Part shown: positions 34,068-45,699 of the stretch, piece after piece
Numbering within the stretch: position 1 is the first letter of the stretch
Layout of the letters: every line of letters begins with the position of its first letter
From: Maratus speciosus
Lineage: Eukaryota > Arthropoda > Arachnida > Araneae > Salticidae
Length of the DNA: 64,000 nucleotides
Reading direction: 5' to 3'
Assembly (NCBI GenBank): GCA_963932465.1
Contig: OZ010795.1
Span: 477,948,806-478,012,805, forward strand
Notes under the pieces: model-generated
What the model was told of the DNA's origin: nothing
Seen by the model: the letters and a program-made list of their open reading frames with translations, nothing else
Databases searched by the model: none
Position numbers and translations under genes: made by a program

Positions 34068-34535
34068 ACCGTGCCAAATTGAGCAAATTTCTTCAACCGA
34101 TCGCGGGAAAATGCAAATTTCTTCAAAGAATCGCAGGAAAAATGCAAATTTCTTCAAAGGATCGCGGGAAAAAATGCGACTTCCACCAAAGGATCGCTGG
34201 AAAAACGCGATTTTCATCAAAGAATTGCAGAAAAAAAGCGTATTTTGCCAAAGGATCTTGTAAAATATGCGAATTTCGGCGAAAGATCGTGCAAAATACG
34301 CGAATTTTGGCGAAAGATCGTGTCATAGTGAATTGCTTTGAAAGACCGTGGAAAAAACGCGAAATTCGTTGAAGGATCGCAAAAAAAGAATGTGAATTTC
34401 GTCAAAGAATCGCAAAAAAATGCGATTTTTGTCCGATGATAAAAAAAATGGATCTTTGGCGAAAGATCATGGAAAATGCGCGATTTTTGGCAAAAAATCG
34501 TGGAAAACGTGCTATTTTTCACGAAAGATCGTGGT
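34068..34535 (+). repeat. 33-bp minisatellite, about 14 degenerate units
   Basis: Units of about 33 bp follow the pattern 'gcgaatttcgtcaaaggatcg' plus an A-rich spacer ending in GGAAAAA. Because the unit is a multiple of three, several frames stay open on both strands and give 11-residue periodic peptides (plus 34064-34372, minus 34008-34220 and 34217-34594). The strongest periodicity is at DNA level, and substitutions hit all codon positions. I therefore regard these frames as by-products. Confidence 0.8.
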
Positions 34536-34589
34536 CTGTACCATGTCTGAATTTTGGATTGACAACCTTGGCGTAGAAAGTGATTGCAT

Positions 34590-35960
34590 GTCAAATCGGC
34601 ACCGACTGGCCTAGATACAGAAGACGAATTCTATTTTTTGTCATTATTTACCTGTAAAATTACATAATATTGGATTATACATGAAATTAAAAAGTATCGA
34701 ATAAACCATAAACAATCCAAGTCCCTTAAAACTGAAGAACATTGTGTTTTCGATAACGGTTACATCGATGAGAAACGTCATATTTTGCTTTGTTGAAGAA
34801 CCGTGAGGGGGAGGGGGGATATGACCTTCTAAAGATAAAGAAAGGGTCAGTACTTAAAAAAAATGAGTATGACTTGTAAAAACAGTGAAGTTTGGATGTA
34901 TAGTACAGTAAATTCTTGTAGTAAAGCATAAATCTAAACTTTAAATGCATTTTTTGGAAAAGTTATTTTCGGTAAAAATTCCATACGCAAAACATGATTT
35001 CTCAAAAAGTTATTGGAATATCATTATGAAATTTAAAGTAGGCATAAATTTAGAAGAAATATTTTTTGTCTTATGGGTGTTTTTGTGGAATGATATGAAT
35101 GACATGGCGTAGAAAGTGATCGTGTACCAAATCTCCATAGCGGAAACTGTGCAGCACGGCAGCAGCGCTGCAAATTATTTTAGACCTTGCAGATCAATCT
35201 ACCAGCTTAAAAATAAATATTGAGCCTAAGAAAAATCACAAATTTACTTTGTTTTGGGAGGTATTGTGTTTGTTATTAATTTTCTTTGTAAAATGTAAAT
35301 TTTGCTTATTTTATGGGTTACAGTGAGTATTTATTATAGTAGCTTGGTTCAGTACTGTTGGATCGCAGATAAATTTTCGTTTGCTGCAGATTGATCCTGA
35401 AAATTCTGCTTCTGGGTGCCAAATCATCACTGACTAACCTAGATACAGAACACGAGCTCTGTTTTTTTATTATTTACCTGTAAAATTGTATAATATTGAA
35501 TTATACATGAAATTAAAAAGTATTGAATAAGCCACAAAGAATCCAAGTCATTTAAAACTGAAGAATATGGTGTTTGTGATAACGGTCGCATCTTTGATGT
35601 GAATTTCATGCTTTGCTTTGTTAAAAAACTGGAGGGGGGGGGGGAATATGGCCTTCTAGAGATTAAAAAAGGGTCAGTACTTTTAAAGAAATTAGTGACT
35701 TATAAAAACAGTGAAGTTTAGATGTATAATTACTGAAATTCTTGTAGTAAAACAAAAATCTAAACTTTAAATGCATTTTTTGGATAATATAATTTTCGGT
35801 GAAAATTCCATACGCAAAACATTATTCCTCAGAAAATTATTGGAATATCACTACGAAATTTAAAATATGTTGTTTACACTATTGTGAAGGCAATGAACTA
35901 AAGATTTAAATTTAAAATAAATATTTTTTGTTTTATGGATGTTTTTGTGGAATGACATTG
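34590..35960 (+). repeat. Direct duplication, two ~500-540-bp copies ~820 bp apart
   Basis: Copies at about 34590-35095 and 35415-35955 share in order 'tacctgtaaaatt', 'gaattaaaaagtat' type sequence, 'aaaactgaagaa', a G-rich tract, 'gggtcagtactt', 'aaaaacagtgaagtt', 'aatgcattttttgga' and 'tccatacgcaaaaca'. The G-rich tract is G11 in the second copy (35634-35644). The copies contain no gene. Confidence 0.75.
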
Positions 35961-36113
35961 ATGAATTTTATGAAAATTAACATGTAAACAAGTGCAATAT
36001 GCTATAAGTTTTGAAACATTTAAAACGTTTCTTAGATTTTAGTTCATTGCCTTCACCAATGTCATAAATATGAAATGTACAAAGGAAACTAACATACAGT
36101 AAAATTTTCGCTA

Positions 36114-36272
36114 CTTTTCGGTTAGCCGGGCGCCAGTGTTATAAATACATGGATATACATATATACATATATTGTATATATACACATATATGCATGTGTA
36201 TGCACATATATATAGATGTATATATATACATATCCATGTATATATAACACTGGCGCCCGGCTAACCGAAAAG
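36114..36272. mobile_element. Palindromic hairpin MITE with TA flanks
   Basis: Near-perfect inverted arms of about 53 bp (CTTTTCGGTTAGCCGGGCGC at the left tip) enclose an AT-rich core of TATA and CATATA. TA lies on both sides (36112-36113 and 36273-36274). Similarity seems to extend outward ('cagtaaaattttcg' on the left against the complement of 'aaattttctttag' on the right), so the true element may be larger and pogo/mariner-like. It is non-coding. Confidence 0.65.
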
Positions 36273-36521
36273 TACCAAATTTTCTTTAGAGCATTTTGGA
36301 CCAAATTTTATTTAAATTTTACTATAAATTCCTCCATTAACCAAAATTGTATCAATGAAGGAAATATTTTTTGCTTTTTTTCACATTTTCTAGTCATAAT
36401 CTTAATAAAAATACGTTTAAAAAATAATTAAATAGCTCAATTTCTCTGTACATAGTCAGACACCTGAAATGTTGGATAAAAAAGTGTCTGTTAGATAAGT
36501 TATTTCTATTATGTTTATGAC

Positions 36522-37592
36522 CAGGGATGGAGAATTTCTAGAAAATCTTACCAGCCAAGAATTTATTTCAACAGCCAGTAAAATGCAATGTACAGTTAAA
36601 AAATTTTATGACAAAATTACGCAACTCAAAATAGTTGGTTACTATTACTGTCAGAGACCTGATGCTGGAACCGGAGCCGGAGCGCTCCGGAGCTGTATTT
36701 TCCCTGGAGCTAGAGCTCTAAAATTTACTCTGCTCCAGGGCTCCTTTAGTTTATTATTATTTTTTTTATCTTTTTTCAGTCTTTTAAATGTCCAGGTTTA
36801 AAATATTTTAATTACATCATTATTCAGTATTTAAATTATATCATTTTTTAAGGTTTTTTTTTTTTTTTTAATTAAAGATGTAAAACTTCTCACAAAAATA
36901 TGGTAACACTACTTCACTTCTACTTGAGCTAAGTGGCAACACTGTTTGAAAACAAATATGACTGTCTGTTGTTTACATGTACAATTTTGGTTGTTTGAAA
37001 AGCGTAGAAGAAATTTAAGATTTTTGTGTTTAAAATTCCACCAAACTTTCTATTTTAAAAGCAAAAGCTAAAAGATGTCATATTTTCTGAACAAGCATTT
37101 CAAGTTTGTTGCGAAGAAAAATGCATTTTGTCAGATCTTTAATGAAGGTAAAGAAAGAAAGAATTTGTAAGCAAAAAATTAAATGTCTAAATCAAAAACT
37201 GCAACTCAGAAGGGCGAAGCCGGCGCCGAGTTGGAACAGTTCCCGGAGCCGGAGCCACAGTATTTTATCTGGGAGCGGAGCTGGAGCATCAAAAATTTTC
37301 CGGCTCCAGGTCACTGATTACTGTAATGCATTTTCATATATTTCTTTCCGATAAAATTGAGAAATATAAACAAGAGATGAAAGTTTAATATAAAATAGAA
37401 TTTTGTACCATGTTTACATAGCAGTAATTAGGAAAGTTGAAAAATATAGCTAACTACATATTAAAAAAATGTTTTTGGCATACCTGTATAGTTTGCAGTT
37501 TTCAATAACTACCTAAAAATTCACTCATCCTGTCAGAAAATTCACTCGCCAGTGGCTAGTAAAATGATGCATTTTCCTACCCCTGAGCATGA
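36522..37592. mobile_element. Candidate older hAT-like element hosting a nested one
   Basis: Outer ends read inward as CAGGGATGGAGAATTT and CAGGGGTAGGAAAATG. Subterminal stretches also correspond ('ttaccagccaagaattt' with the complement of 'aaattcactcgccagtggcta'). CAGGG tips suit hAT elements, but the flanking 8-mers do not match convincingly. The call is therefore tentative. The 665-bp hAT-like element at 36652-37316 lies inside. Confidence 0.4.
36652..37316. mobile_element. hAT-like non-autonomous element, 665 bp
   Basis: An exact 8-bp target duplication ATTACTGT flanks it (36644-36651 and 37317-37324). The tips read CAGAGACCTG and CAGTGACCTG inward and are followed by GGAGCCGGAGC-type repeats on both sides. 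An 8-bp duplication with CAGNG tips is the established hAT signature. There is no transposase frame; the interior is T-rich. It is nested inside the older candidate element at 36522-37592. Confidence 0.8.
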
Positions 37593-38651
37593 TATTGTTA
37601 TTTTATTTTGATGTCATAAACACACTTCTCAGACTTATGGCAAATTATTTCACAAGATAATTCACTGATGATCTAGCAACCAATTTTTTGATCATTTGTA
37701 CCTATTGAACTATGTAAAACCACTACATGAATCGTGATTCTTGTTAGTCCAGACATAATGCCTTAGAATAATCACATATATGGCATTCAAAAGTAGGTAT
37801 AGGTACATTAGCAGAAATTTTACTAAAGGAAATATTCATGTGTATTTTAAAAGAAACTAGAACTTTGTTGAGATATAATCAGTTATTGTTAAAGTTTCAT
37901 CGGAGCTTGAGCAAAGCATAGGCTTGCATTAAGCCTAACCAAAAAAAACAAAGGTCAAGCTCAAATTGTTATTTTCGAGTGCTGGGTACACAATGTATGA
38001 ATTTTCTTAAATCACAGTTTATTTCAAGGAAAAATTGTTATTTAGTGAAAATTAACACATCATTTAAATTCATCTATGAACTTAAATGTTAAAATGAGTT
38101 TCATTACTTACGTTCCACGTAGTGCAGATAATAGATGTTTGCAGATTTTGCATTTTGCGGAGTTCACAGAGTTTACTGCATTTCACTTTATTATAAGCAT
38201 TCATTATGATTTCTAGCCCATTATTACATTGTTGCTCAAGAAAATTTAAAAATTTATAGCTCATTTATGTTTATTTCTGCATTTGAATCACTTTCAGCAT
38301 GATATTGTGTTATTTTATTTTCATGTCATAAACACACTGCTCAGATTTATGTCAAATTATTTCACAAAAAAATTTACTGGCTGTCTAGTATCCAATTTTT
38401 TTATCATTTTTACCATTTGAACAGTTGAAAGCGCTACATGGATCATGATTTTTTTTATTCCAGACATAATTTCTTAGAATAATCACATATAGCATGCAGA
38501 AGTAGGTATAAATATAAGCAATAATTTTACTGAAGGAAATATTCCCGTGTATTGTAAAATAAACAAAAACTTTATTGAGATAAAATAAGTTATTTTTAAA
38601 GTTTCATTGGTGCTTGAGCAAAGCATAGGTTTGCATTAAGCATAACCAAAC
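37587..38651 (+). repeat. Two ~355-bp direct repeats 709 bp apart
   Basis: Copies at 37587-37940 and 38296-38651 share 'gcatgatattg', 'tcataaacacac', 'ccagacataat', 'agaataatcacatata' and 'gcttgagcaaagcatagg'. Similarity continues after each copy. The second is interrupted by the Tc1 element at its TA (38678-38679), while the first retains the empty site near 37970. No gene is present. Confidence 0.75.
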
Positions 38652-38679
38652 AAACGTCAATGCTTAGCTGAAATTATTA

Positions 38680-40211
38680 CACTGCTCAAAACAATTAAAG
38701 GATTTTGAAGATTTATATAAAATAAAGATATAAACGAAATTTTTTTTGCCGAAAATAGAAGAAGAGAATCACAAATGCAAATTTTTCTGGTTTTCAAACT
38801 GTGGAGTATGCAAATTTTGAGTTCGACGTCAAAAAAGTCGCTTCAGCGGCAGCGAATGAAATTTGACTTTCAACTGGATAAAAGAGAATGAAGACAAGGA
38901 TGATCGGCATTCAGTGATTGCTTTGTTTCGATGAGTACGATGTCTCAGCGAAGTCATTTGACAGATTCAGAAGCTTTGAGAATTGTTGGTAGGTTACAAG
39001 GGGGCCAAACTCAAGCCGAAGTAGCGCAAGCCATTGGAGTGTCACAAAGTGTCATTTCCAGGATCTGGAACCGTTTTTTGGAGAGTGGATGTGCAGGCCG
39101 AAGACCAGGGTAAGGTCGTAGACGGGCAACAACGCCCAATGAAGATCGGTATTTAGCGTTAACAGCTCGGAGACACCGAACCATGAACGCTACTCTTCTC
39201 CAACAACACCTTCGCTCGGCTACAGGCACCACGATTTCAACTCAGACTGTCCGAAACCGGCTCCATGCTGTAGGTCTGTATGCTCGCCGACCGATGGTAT
39301 GTGTTAGATTAACATCAAGGCATCGTCGCGACCGCAGGGAGTGGGCAACCGAGCATGTCAACTGGAGGAGAAATGAATGGAGCAATATTCTGTTTTCTGA
39401 CGAGTCCCGTTTTTCTGTGCATCCGGATAATAGGCGTATTTTCATCTGGAGGGACCGTGGCAGTAGGAATAATCCTGCGTTCGTGCACGAAAGTGTCAGA
39501 TTTGGCGGTGGAGGAGTGTTGGTGTATGGTGGCATCTCCATTGACGGGCGCACTGACCTCTACATCATTCGAGATGGAGCTCTGACTGGTCGCCGATATA
39601 GGGATGAGGTCCTCAGACCCATTGTAGTCCCTTACGCTGCAGCAATCGGAGATAACTTCATTTTAATGGACGATAACTGCAGGCCACATCGTGCAAACCT
39701 GGTGGAGGATTTCCTTTTCGAGGAAGGAATCGTTCGAATGGAATGGCCAGCGTGTTCTCCAGACATGAATCCAATCGAGCACATTTGGGACGCTCTAAGA
39801 AGACGAGTTTCTGGCCGCCAACAAACCCCACAAACTCTCCAAGAACTGGAAAGAGCTCTTCTAGAAGAGTGGGGCAGAATACCCCAACTCGTCATTAATA
39901 GCCTCATTGAGTCCATGCCTCAAAGGTGTTCAACGTTGCTGGCCGCCCGTGGAAACCATACCCCCTACTGAAAATGACTTTCTTTGAAGAAAACACCTTT
40001 TCTTATTCTTTTTTTCTCATATGCACAAATTGTGTTTTTTTCCTTTAGTACACAAATGCGCAATAAAATGCATTTTTTTTTCTGCCAAACATGTGTAATT
40101 TATTCTCATGTAACCTACTATGTCTGTCGACCATGTATCAATCAGCTAAACAGTTTACCAGATACAAAATCCACCTAAAACTGCAATATCCTTTAATTGT
40201 TTTGAGCAGTG
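38680..40211 (+). mobile_element. Tc1-like DNA transposon, inactivated by one stop codon
   Basis: This 1,532-bp element is flanked by TA (38678-38679 and 40212-40213). Its inverted ends are identical over 24 bp (38680-38703 and 40188-40211, starting CACTGCTCAAAACAATTAAA). The transposase gene is central and full length apart from one in-frame stop. An uninterrupted paralogous target exists in the repeat copy at about 37970. End identity suggests a recent insertion. Confidence 0.93.
38931..39971 (+). pseudogene. Tc1-like transposase (DD34E) with a single premature stop
   Basis: The frame of 346 codons starts at ATG 38931 and would match the usual Tc1 transposase length. Codon 61 is TAA (39111-39113), just after RRPG in the linker between the two DNA-binding subdomains. 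The frame then continues without any shift to 39971. An N-terminal helix-turn-helix spans about codons 12-50 (EVAQAIGVSQSVISRIW). The catalytic residues are at codon 157 (FSDESRF), 248 (LMDDNCRPH) and 283 (SPDMNPIEHIWD), with 34 residues between the last two. Family members usually have a coding residue at codon 61, and a single C-to-T change would explain the TAA. The copy therefore probably makes no complete enzyme. A restart at codon 85 would lack the first DNA-binding domain. Confidence 0.92.
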
Positions 40212-40245
40212 TATTTTCAAATGCACGGTACAAAACTCATCAATT

Positions 40246-42090
40246 TCAATATATTTCATACAATGTTGAAAAAATTTAAGACTTTTTGTGTATTGCAATG
40301 CAAGAGTTCAAGTAATTAACAATATAAAGCAGAAATGAAATATCTGTATAGTAACTGTTTGCTTTTCATAGAAACATGTAAAAAGGAAACGTAAAATCTT
40401 AAAAACATGGAACGCTTAAATTTACAAATATCGCTTGTTTTACACTTACTGATTGAAATTTTGGCTAAAACGGTTTCAGTTAGATAAATTATTTTTCTAT
40501 TTTCACGGTTTAAAAAGTTCGAATTTTAAAAGATTTCTTTAACTCGATTTTAGTTAATGAAATCTTGGAATATGACCACACAAATTGTTTTCATAAATTC
40601 TTGTGACACTTTGATTTGTTTTATTTATTTATGGTTATTTAATAAACCAAAGGTGGATCTTAATGTGAAAAAGTTTTTACATGTATTTTTAAAAAAATAA
40701 GAATTTTTCCTATGAATTTCAATATATTTCATACAATGTTGAAAAATTTTAAGACTTTTGGTGTATTACAGTGCAAGAGTAAAAAATGAAATATCTTTAT
40801 AAAAACTGTCTGCTTTTTCATAGAAACATGTAAAAAGGAAATATAAATTCTTAAAAATATGAAACGCTTAAATTTCCAAATATTGATTGTTTTACACTTA
40901 ATTATTGAAATGTTGGCTAAAACAGTTTCAGTTAGATAACTTATTTCTATTTGTATCATATTTATGAGTAATCTATAGTATTAAAAAGGTTCAAATTTTA
41001 AAAGATTTCTTTAACTCGATTTTAGTTGAAATCTTGGAATAATGCACACACATTGTTTTCATAAATTCTTGGACACTTTGATTCGTTTTATTCATTTATA
41101 GCTGTATAATAAACCTAAGGTGGATCATAATGTGAAAAAGTTTTATTTTACATGTATTTATATATAAAATATATATATATATGTCGTCAATTTTAGCATA
41201 TTTCATATCATGTTGAAAAATGTTAACACTTTTGGTGCATTACAGTACAAGAGTTCAAAACATTAAAAATATAAAGTAAAATGAAATTCTTTTATAATAA
41301 CTGTCTGCGTTTTCATAGAAACATGTGAAAAGGAAACGTAAAATCTTAACAATATGGAACGCTTAAATTTCCAAATATCGCTTATTTTACAGTTGATAAT
41401 TGAAATGTTGGCTAAAACAGTTTCAGTTAGATAAATTATTTCTATTTGTATCATATTTATGAGTAATCTATAGTGTTAAAAAGGTTCAAATTTTAAAAGA
41501 TTTCTTTAACTCGATTTTAGTTAATGAAATCTTAGAATAATGCACACACATTGTTTTCATAAATTCATGGACACTTTGATTCGTTTTATTTATTTATAGC
41601 TGTATAATAAACCTAAGGTGGATCATAATGTGAAAAAGTTTTATTTTACATGTATTTATATATAAAAAATATATATATATGTCGTCAATTTTAGCATATT
41701 TCATATCATGTTGAAAAATGTTAACACTTTTGGTGTATTACAGTGCAAGAGTTCAAAACATTAAAAATATAAAGTAAAAATGAAATTCTTTTATAATAAC
41801 TGTCTCCGTTTTCATAGAAACATGTGAAAAGGAAACGTAAAATCTAATAACATGGAACGCTTAAATTTCCAAATATCGCTTATTTTACACTTGATAATTG
41901 AAATGTTGGCTAAAACAGTTTCAGTTAGATAAATTATTTCTATTTGTATCATATTTATGAGTAATCTATAGTATTAAAAAGTTCAAATTTTAAAAGATTT
42001 CTTTAACTCGATTTTAGTTAATGAAATCTTGGAATATGCACACACAAATTGTTTTCATAAATTCTTGTAACACTTTGATTCGTTTTAGAT
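40246..42090 (+). repeat. Tandem array of ~475-500-bp units, about 3.8 copies
   Basis: Units begin near 40246, 40720, 41195 and 41693 with 'atatttcatacaatgttgaa' or close variants. Each contains 'ttttcatagaaacatgt', 'ggctaaaacagtttcagtta', 'agatttctttaactcgatt' and 'cctaaggtggatcataatg'. The third and fourth units are almost identical, the first two more diverged. Related sequence occurs near 36440-36510 ('gttagataagttatttctat'). No gene is present; the short minus-strand frames repeated in successive units come from the repeat itself. Confidence 0.85.
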
Positions 42091-42206
42091 GGCGGATTGT
42101 AAAGGTCAATGGAAATCACGACTATGAATTTATTGCATTGGTCTTTAATTTTTTTTTGTGGTTTTATCTTTTTATCACTAACCTAAAAAAAGTAATGATA
42201 TCAATA

Positions 42207-43169
42207 CAAAAACCCTTAACGGGTTAAAAGTTTGTGACGCAGCACTTTATCTTTGGCTCTAAGAATTTTAAATTTGGAACTTAAAAATAATGATATCAAA
42301 TTTTGAGTGACGCAATGCTATTAATTTACCTGTACATATATATATCAAAATTTATTCATTGATGCTTTATCATTTACATCTCATAAATTCGAATTATGAA
42401 TTTAAAAGATATGATATAAAAATTTAAGTGGCGCCTTGATGTTACTTAAAACGATTAGTTTTAAAATTCAATTTAAATTTTCTTTTGGCTAAATACATTT
42501 ACACATCTAAACAATACTTTTCATTTTCAAATGCACTGTTGAATATATTACTTTCACTGAATCTATATAATGCACTGAATTGTATTCATTTGAATAAATT
42601 GATTTATCTTTTGTGCCACGCTATACAAAAATCAAAAGTAAAATTTATGTAAATAGTTTTTTGCGTCATTGTATCCAAACTAAGTTAAATGTATGCAAAT
42701 GGATAATATGAACAAAAAACTATTTACATAACTTTTACTTTTGATTTTTGTATAGCGTGGCACAAAAGATAAATCAATTTATTCAAATGAATACAATTCA
42801 GTGCATTATATAGATTCAGTGAAAGTAATATATTCAACAGTGCATTTGAAAATGAAAGTATTGTTTAGATGTGTAAATGTATTTAGCCAAAAGAAAATAT
42901 AAATTGAATTTTAAAACTAATCGTTTTAAGCAACATCAAGACGTCACTTAAATTTCCATATCATATCTTTTGAAATTCATAATTCGAATTTATGAGATGT
43001 AAATGATAAAGCATCAATGAATAAATTTTGATATATATATGTATAGGTAAATTAATAGCATTGCGTCACTCAAAATTTGATATCATTATTTTTAAGTTCC
43101 AAATTTAAAATTCTTAGAGCTAAAGATAAAGTGCTGCGTCACAAACTTTTAACCCGTTAAGGGTTTTTG
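42207..43169. mobile_element. 963-bp foldback element
   Basis: The arms are inverted copies over about 480 bp each, opening CAAAAACCCTTAACGGGTTA and closing with the complement, with only scattered differences. Even the short centre around 42672-42702 has TATCCA against TGGATA. GTGACGCA-type motifs occur at spaced positions along each arm (near 42234, 42306 and 42662; 43062 and 43136 inverted). No coding region is seen. Left and right flanks are AT-rich and the exact duplication is unclear (ATA-like). Single-stranded DNA or RNA from it would form a very long hairpin. Confidence 0.85.
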
Positions 43170-45697
43170 ATAATAGTCTCCTACCTCTCTGGTGCTAGTG
43201 GAACCAACATAAAATGCCGAAACAGAGTTGAAATAGAATGTCTCGAAAAAGGTTGAAACAGAGACTGTCACCATTAATGTGCCGACAACATTAATCTTGA
43301 AAGCGGTTGGTATTTCATAATATTCTATAGAAAACGGAATTTAGATGCTTTTAAAGGCTTTCTTGTTGTTCCTGCTTACCAGGTGATAGTGACACCGGCA
43401 TAAAATATAGCCTGTATAGGATCAGGGGCTATCACCCTTGATTCGCAACCAATAACTTCTGTAATCGGTTTATTATTTCCTTAGATTCCATAGAAATCGT
43501 AATTTAGGACTCTTTTAGAATGCTTTTCGATCCTTCTCTTCGTTTCACCCCTTTTTAATTTCGAATTTATTTTCGACTGTTTTTAGAGGACATTTATATT
43601 TTATAAGTAACTACTGTGCTATATTTAAAGTTTTTAGCCTCTTCAGTGCCACAGAAATCGCAATTTAGAAAGTTTTTTGCTCCTTCAACCCTCTAGGGGT
43701 TGTGGCGACAACATAAAATATAGCTTATGTTTGAGGAGGTTCTATCACCATCAATTTGCAACCATTATGTTTGAAATCGGTTTCGTATTTCATACGATTG
43801 CATAAAAATCGTAATTTAGAAAGCTTATAGAACGTTTTTCGCTCACTTCATCCTTTAAAATTTGGAATTTTCTTTCGACAATTCTTAGAAAGCATTTACA
43901 TTTTTGAAGTAATTGCCATTCCAAATTTAAAATGTTAGACCCCCTCTTTAACACAAAAAAGCAATTTAAAACAGTTTTTGCTCCTGTAACCCCAGGTGGT
44001 AGTGACAACAACGTAAAACGTAGGCTATGTTGGAGCGGTGACTGACACCATCAATTTGAAACCATTACTTCTGAAATCGATTTATATTTCCTGAGATTGC
44101 GTAGAAATCGCTATTTAGAAGGTTTTTAAAACGCTTTTCGTTTATTTTACCCCATTCAAATTCAAACTGTTAAGAAACTCTTCTCAGAGAGCATTTACAT
44201 CTCATAAGTAATTACAATGCCAAATTTCAAGTTGCTAGCCCCTTCAGTATCACAAAAATCCCAATTTAGAACGTCTTTTAAAATGCAACGGCAAGGTGGT
44301 AGTGACGTCGACATGAAGTAGATTCTATATTGGAGCAAGGGCTGCCATCATTAATTTCCGATCATTACTTTTGAAATCGGTTGGGTACTTTCTGAAATTG
44401 CGAAGAAATCGCCATTTAGAACGTTTTTTAGAACTATTTTCGCGCATTTTCACCGCTTTTAAATTTCGAATATTTTAAGAAATGTTCTTAAAGATTATGT
44501 ATATCTTATCTTATAAGTAACTACCATTCCAAATTTCATGCTTCTAAGCCCTTCAGTAACACAAAAATCGCATCTTCTAACGTTTTTTTTGCTCTTGCAC
44601 CCCTTTTGGGGTAATGGCAAAGACATAAAATATAGCCTATGTTGGAGCAAGTGTTGTCACCATCATTTTCACACTATTATTTTTTAAATCGGTTTGGTGC
44701 TTCTTGAGATTGCATAAAAACTGTCGTTTAGAACGTTTTTTAGACCGATTTTGCGCATTCCCTTTTAAATTTCGAATTTTCAAAGAAATGTTCTTAGAGA
44801 TAATTTATACATAATAAGTAACTACCATGCCAAATCCCATGTATCTGGGCTCTTCAGTAACACAAAAATCCCAATTTCGAACGTTTTTTTTTTGCTCGTA
44901 TACCCCCGTTAGGGGTAGTGACACCGACAGAAAATGTAGCCTATGTTAGAGCAAGGGTTGTTACCATCATTTGCCATTTAGAAATAAAAGTTGAGAAATA
45001 AATTAGAAATAAATTAGTTTAGAAATAAATTAGTTTAAAATTGCCATTTAGAACGTTTTTTAGAACGCTTTTTGCGGATTTTCGCCCCTTTTAAATTTCG
45101 AATTGTTTAATAAATGTTCTTAGAGGTCATTTATATCTAATAAGTAACTACCATGCCAAATTCACAGTATCTGGGACTTTCAGTAACACAGAAATCGCAA
45201 TTTCGAACGTTTTTTTGCTCCTGCATCCCCCTTTAGGGGTAGTGGCACCGACATAAAATGTAGCCCATGTTGGAGCAAGGGTTGTCACCATCATTTTGGC
45301 ACAATTATTTTTGAATTCGGTTGGTACTTCTTGATATGGCGTAAAAATCGCCATTTAGAACGTTTTTTAGAACGCTTTTTGCGCATTTTCACCCCTTTTA
45401 AATTTCGATTTTTTTTAAATGTCCTTAGAGATCATTAGTATCTTATAAGTAGCTACCATTCCAAATTTCATGTTTCTAGGCCCTTCAGTAACACAAAAAT
45501 CGCATTTTTAGAACGTTTTTAGCTTCTGCACTCCCTGTTGGCCAGTGGCATGGACATAAGATAGAGCCTGTGTTCTAAGTTGGACTAACACCATCATTTT
45601 GATACCATTACTTTTGGAAACGGTTCGGTAGTTCCAGAACTTACCTCCTACAAATAAACAATTTTTACCTCTTTATAATGTTAGTATAGAGTATAGA
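43170..45697 (-). mobile_element. Helitron-like element filled with 300-340-bp tandem units, 3' end lost
   Basis: On the minus strand it starts A|TCTATACTCTATACTAAC followed by 'ttataaagaggtaaaaattg' (45697 downward). TC at the tip is standard for Helitrons. The body consists of tandem units with the markers 'tttagaacgttttttagaac', 'gcgcattttcacccctttta', 'taagtaactaccatgcca', 'cttcagtaacac' and 'gtagtggcaccgacataaaa'. The 3' region is missing: the array runs straight into the foldback element at 43169. Frames of about 70 codons recur on the minus strand because the units recur. Confidence 0.65.
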
Positions 45698-45699
45698 TA

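Noticed and set aside
34068..34535. 33-bp units as a CRISPR array or a repeat-protein gene
   Set aside because: Units are continuous and degenerate without unique spacers. Frames on both strands are open merely because the unit length is a multiple of three.
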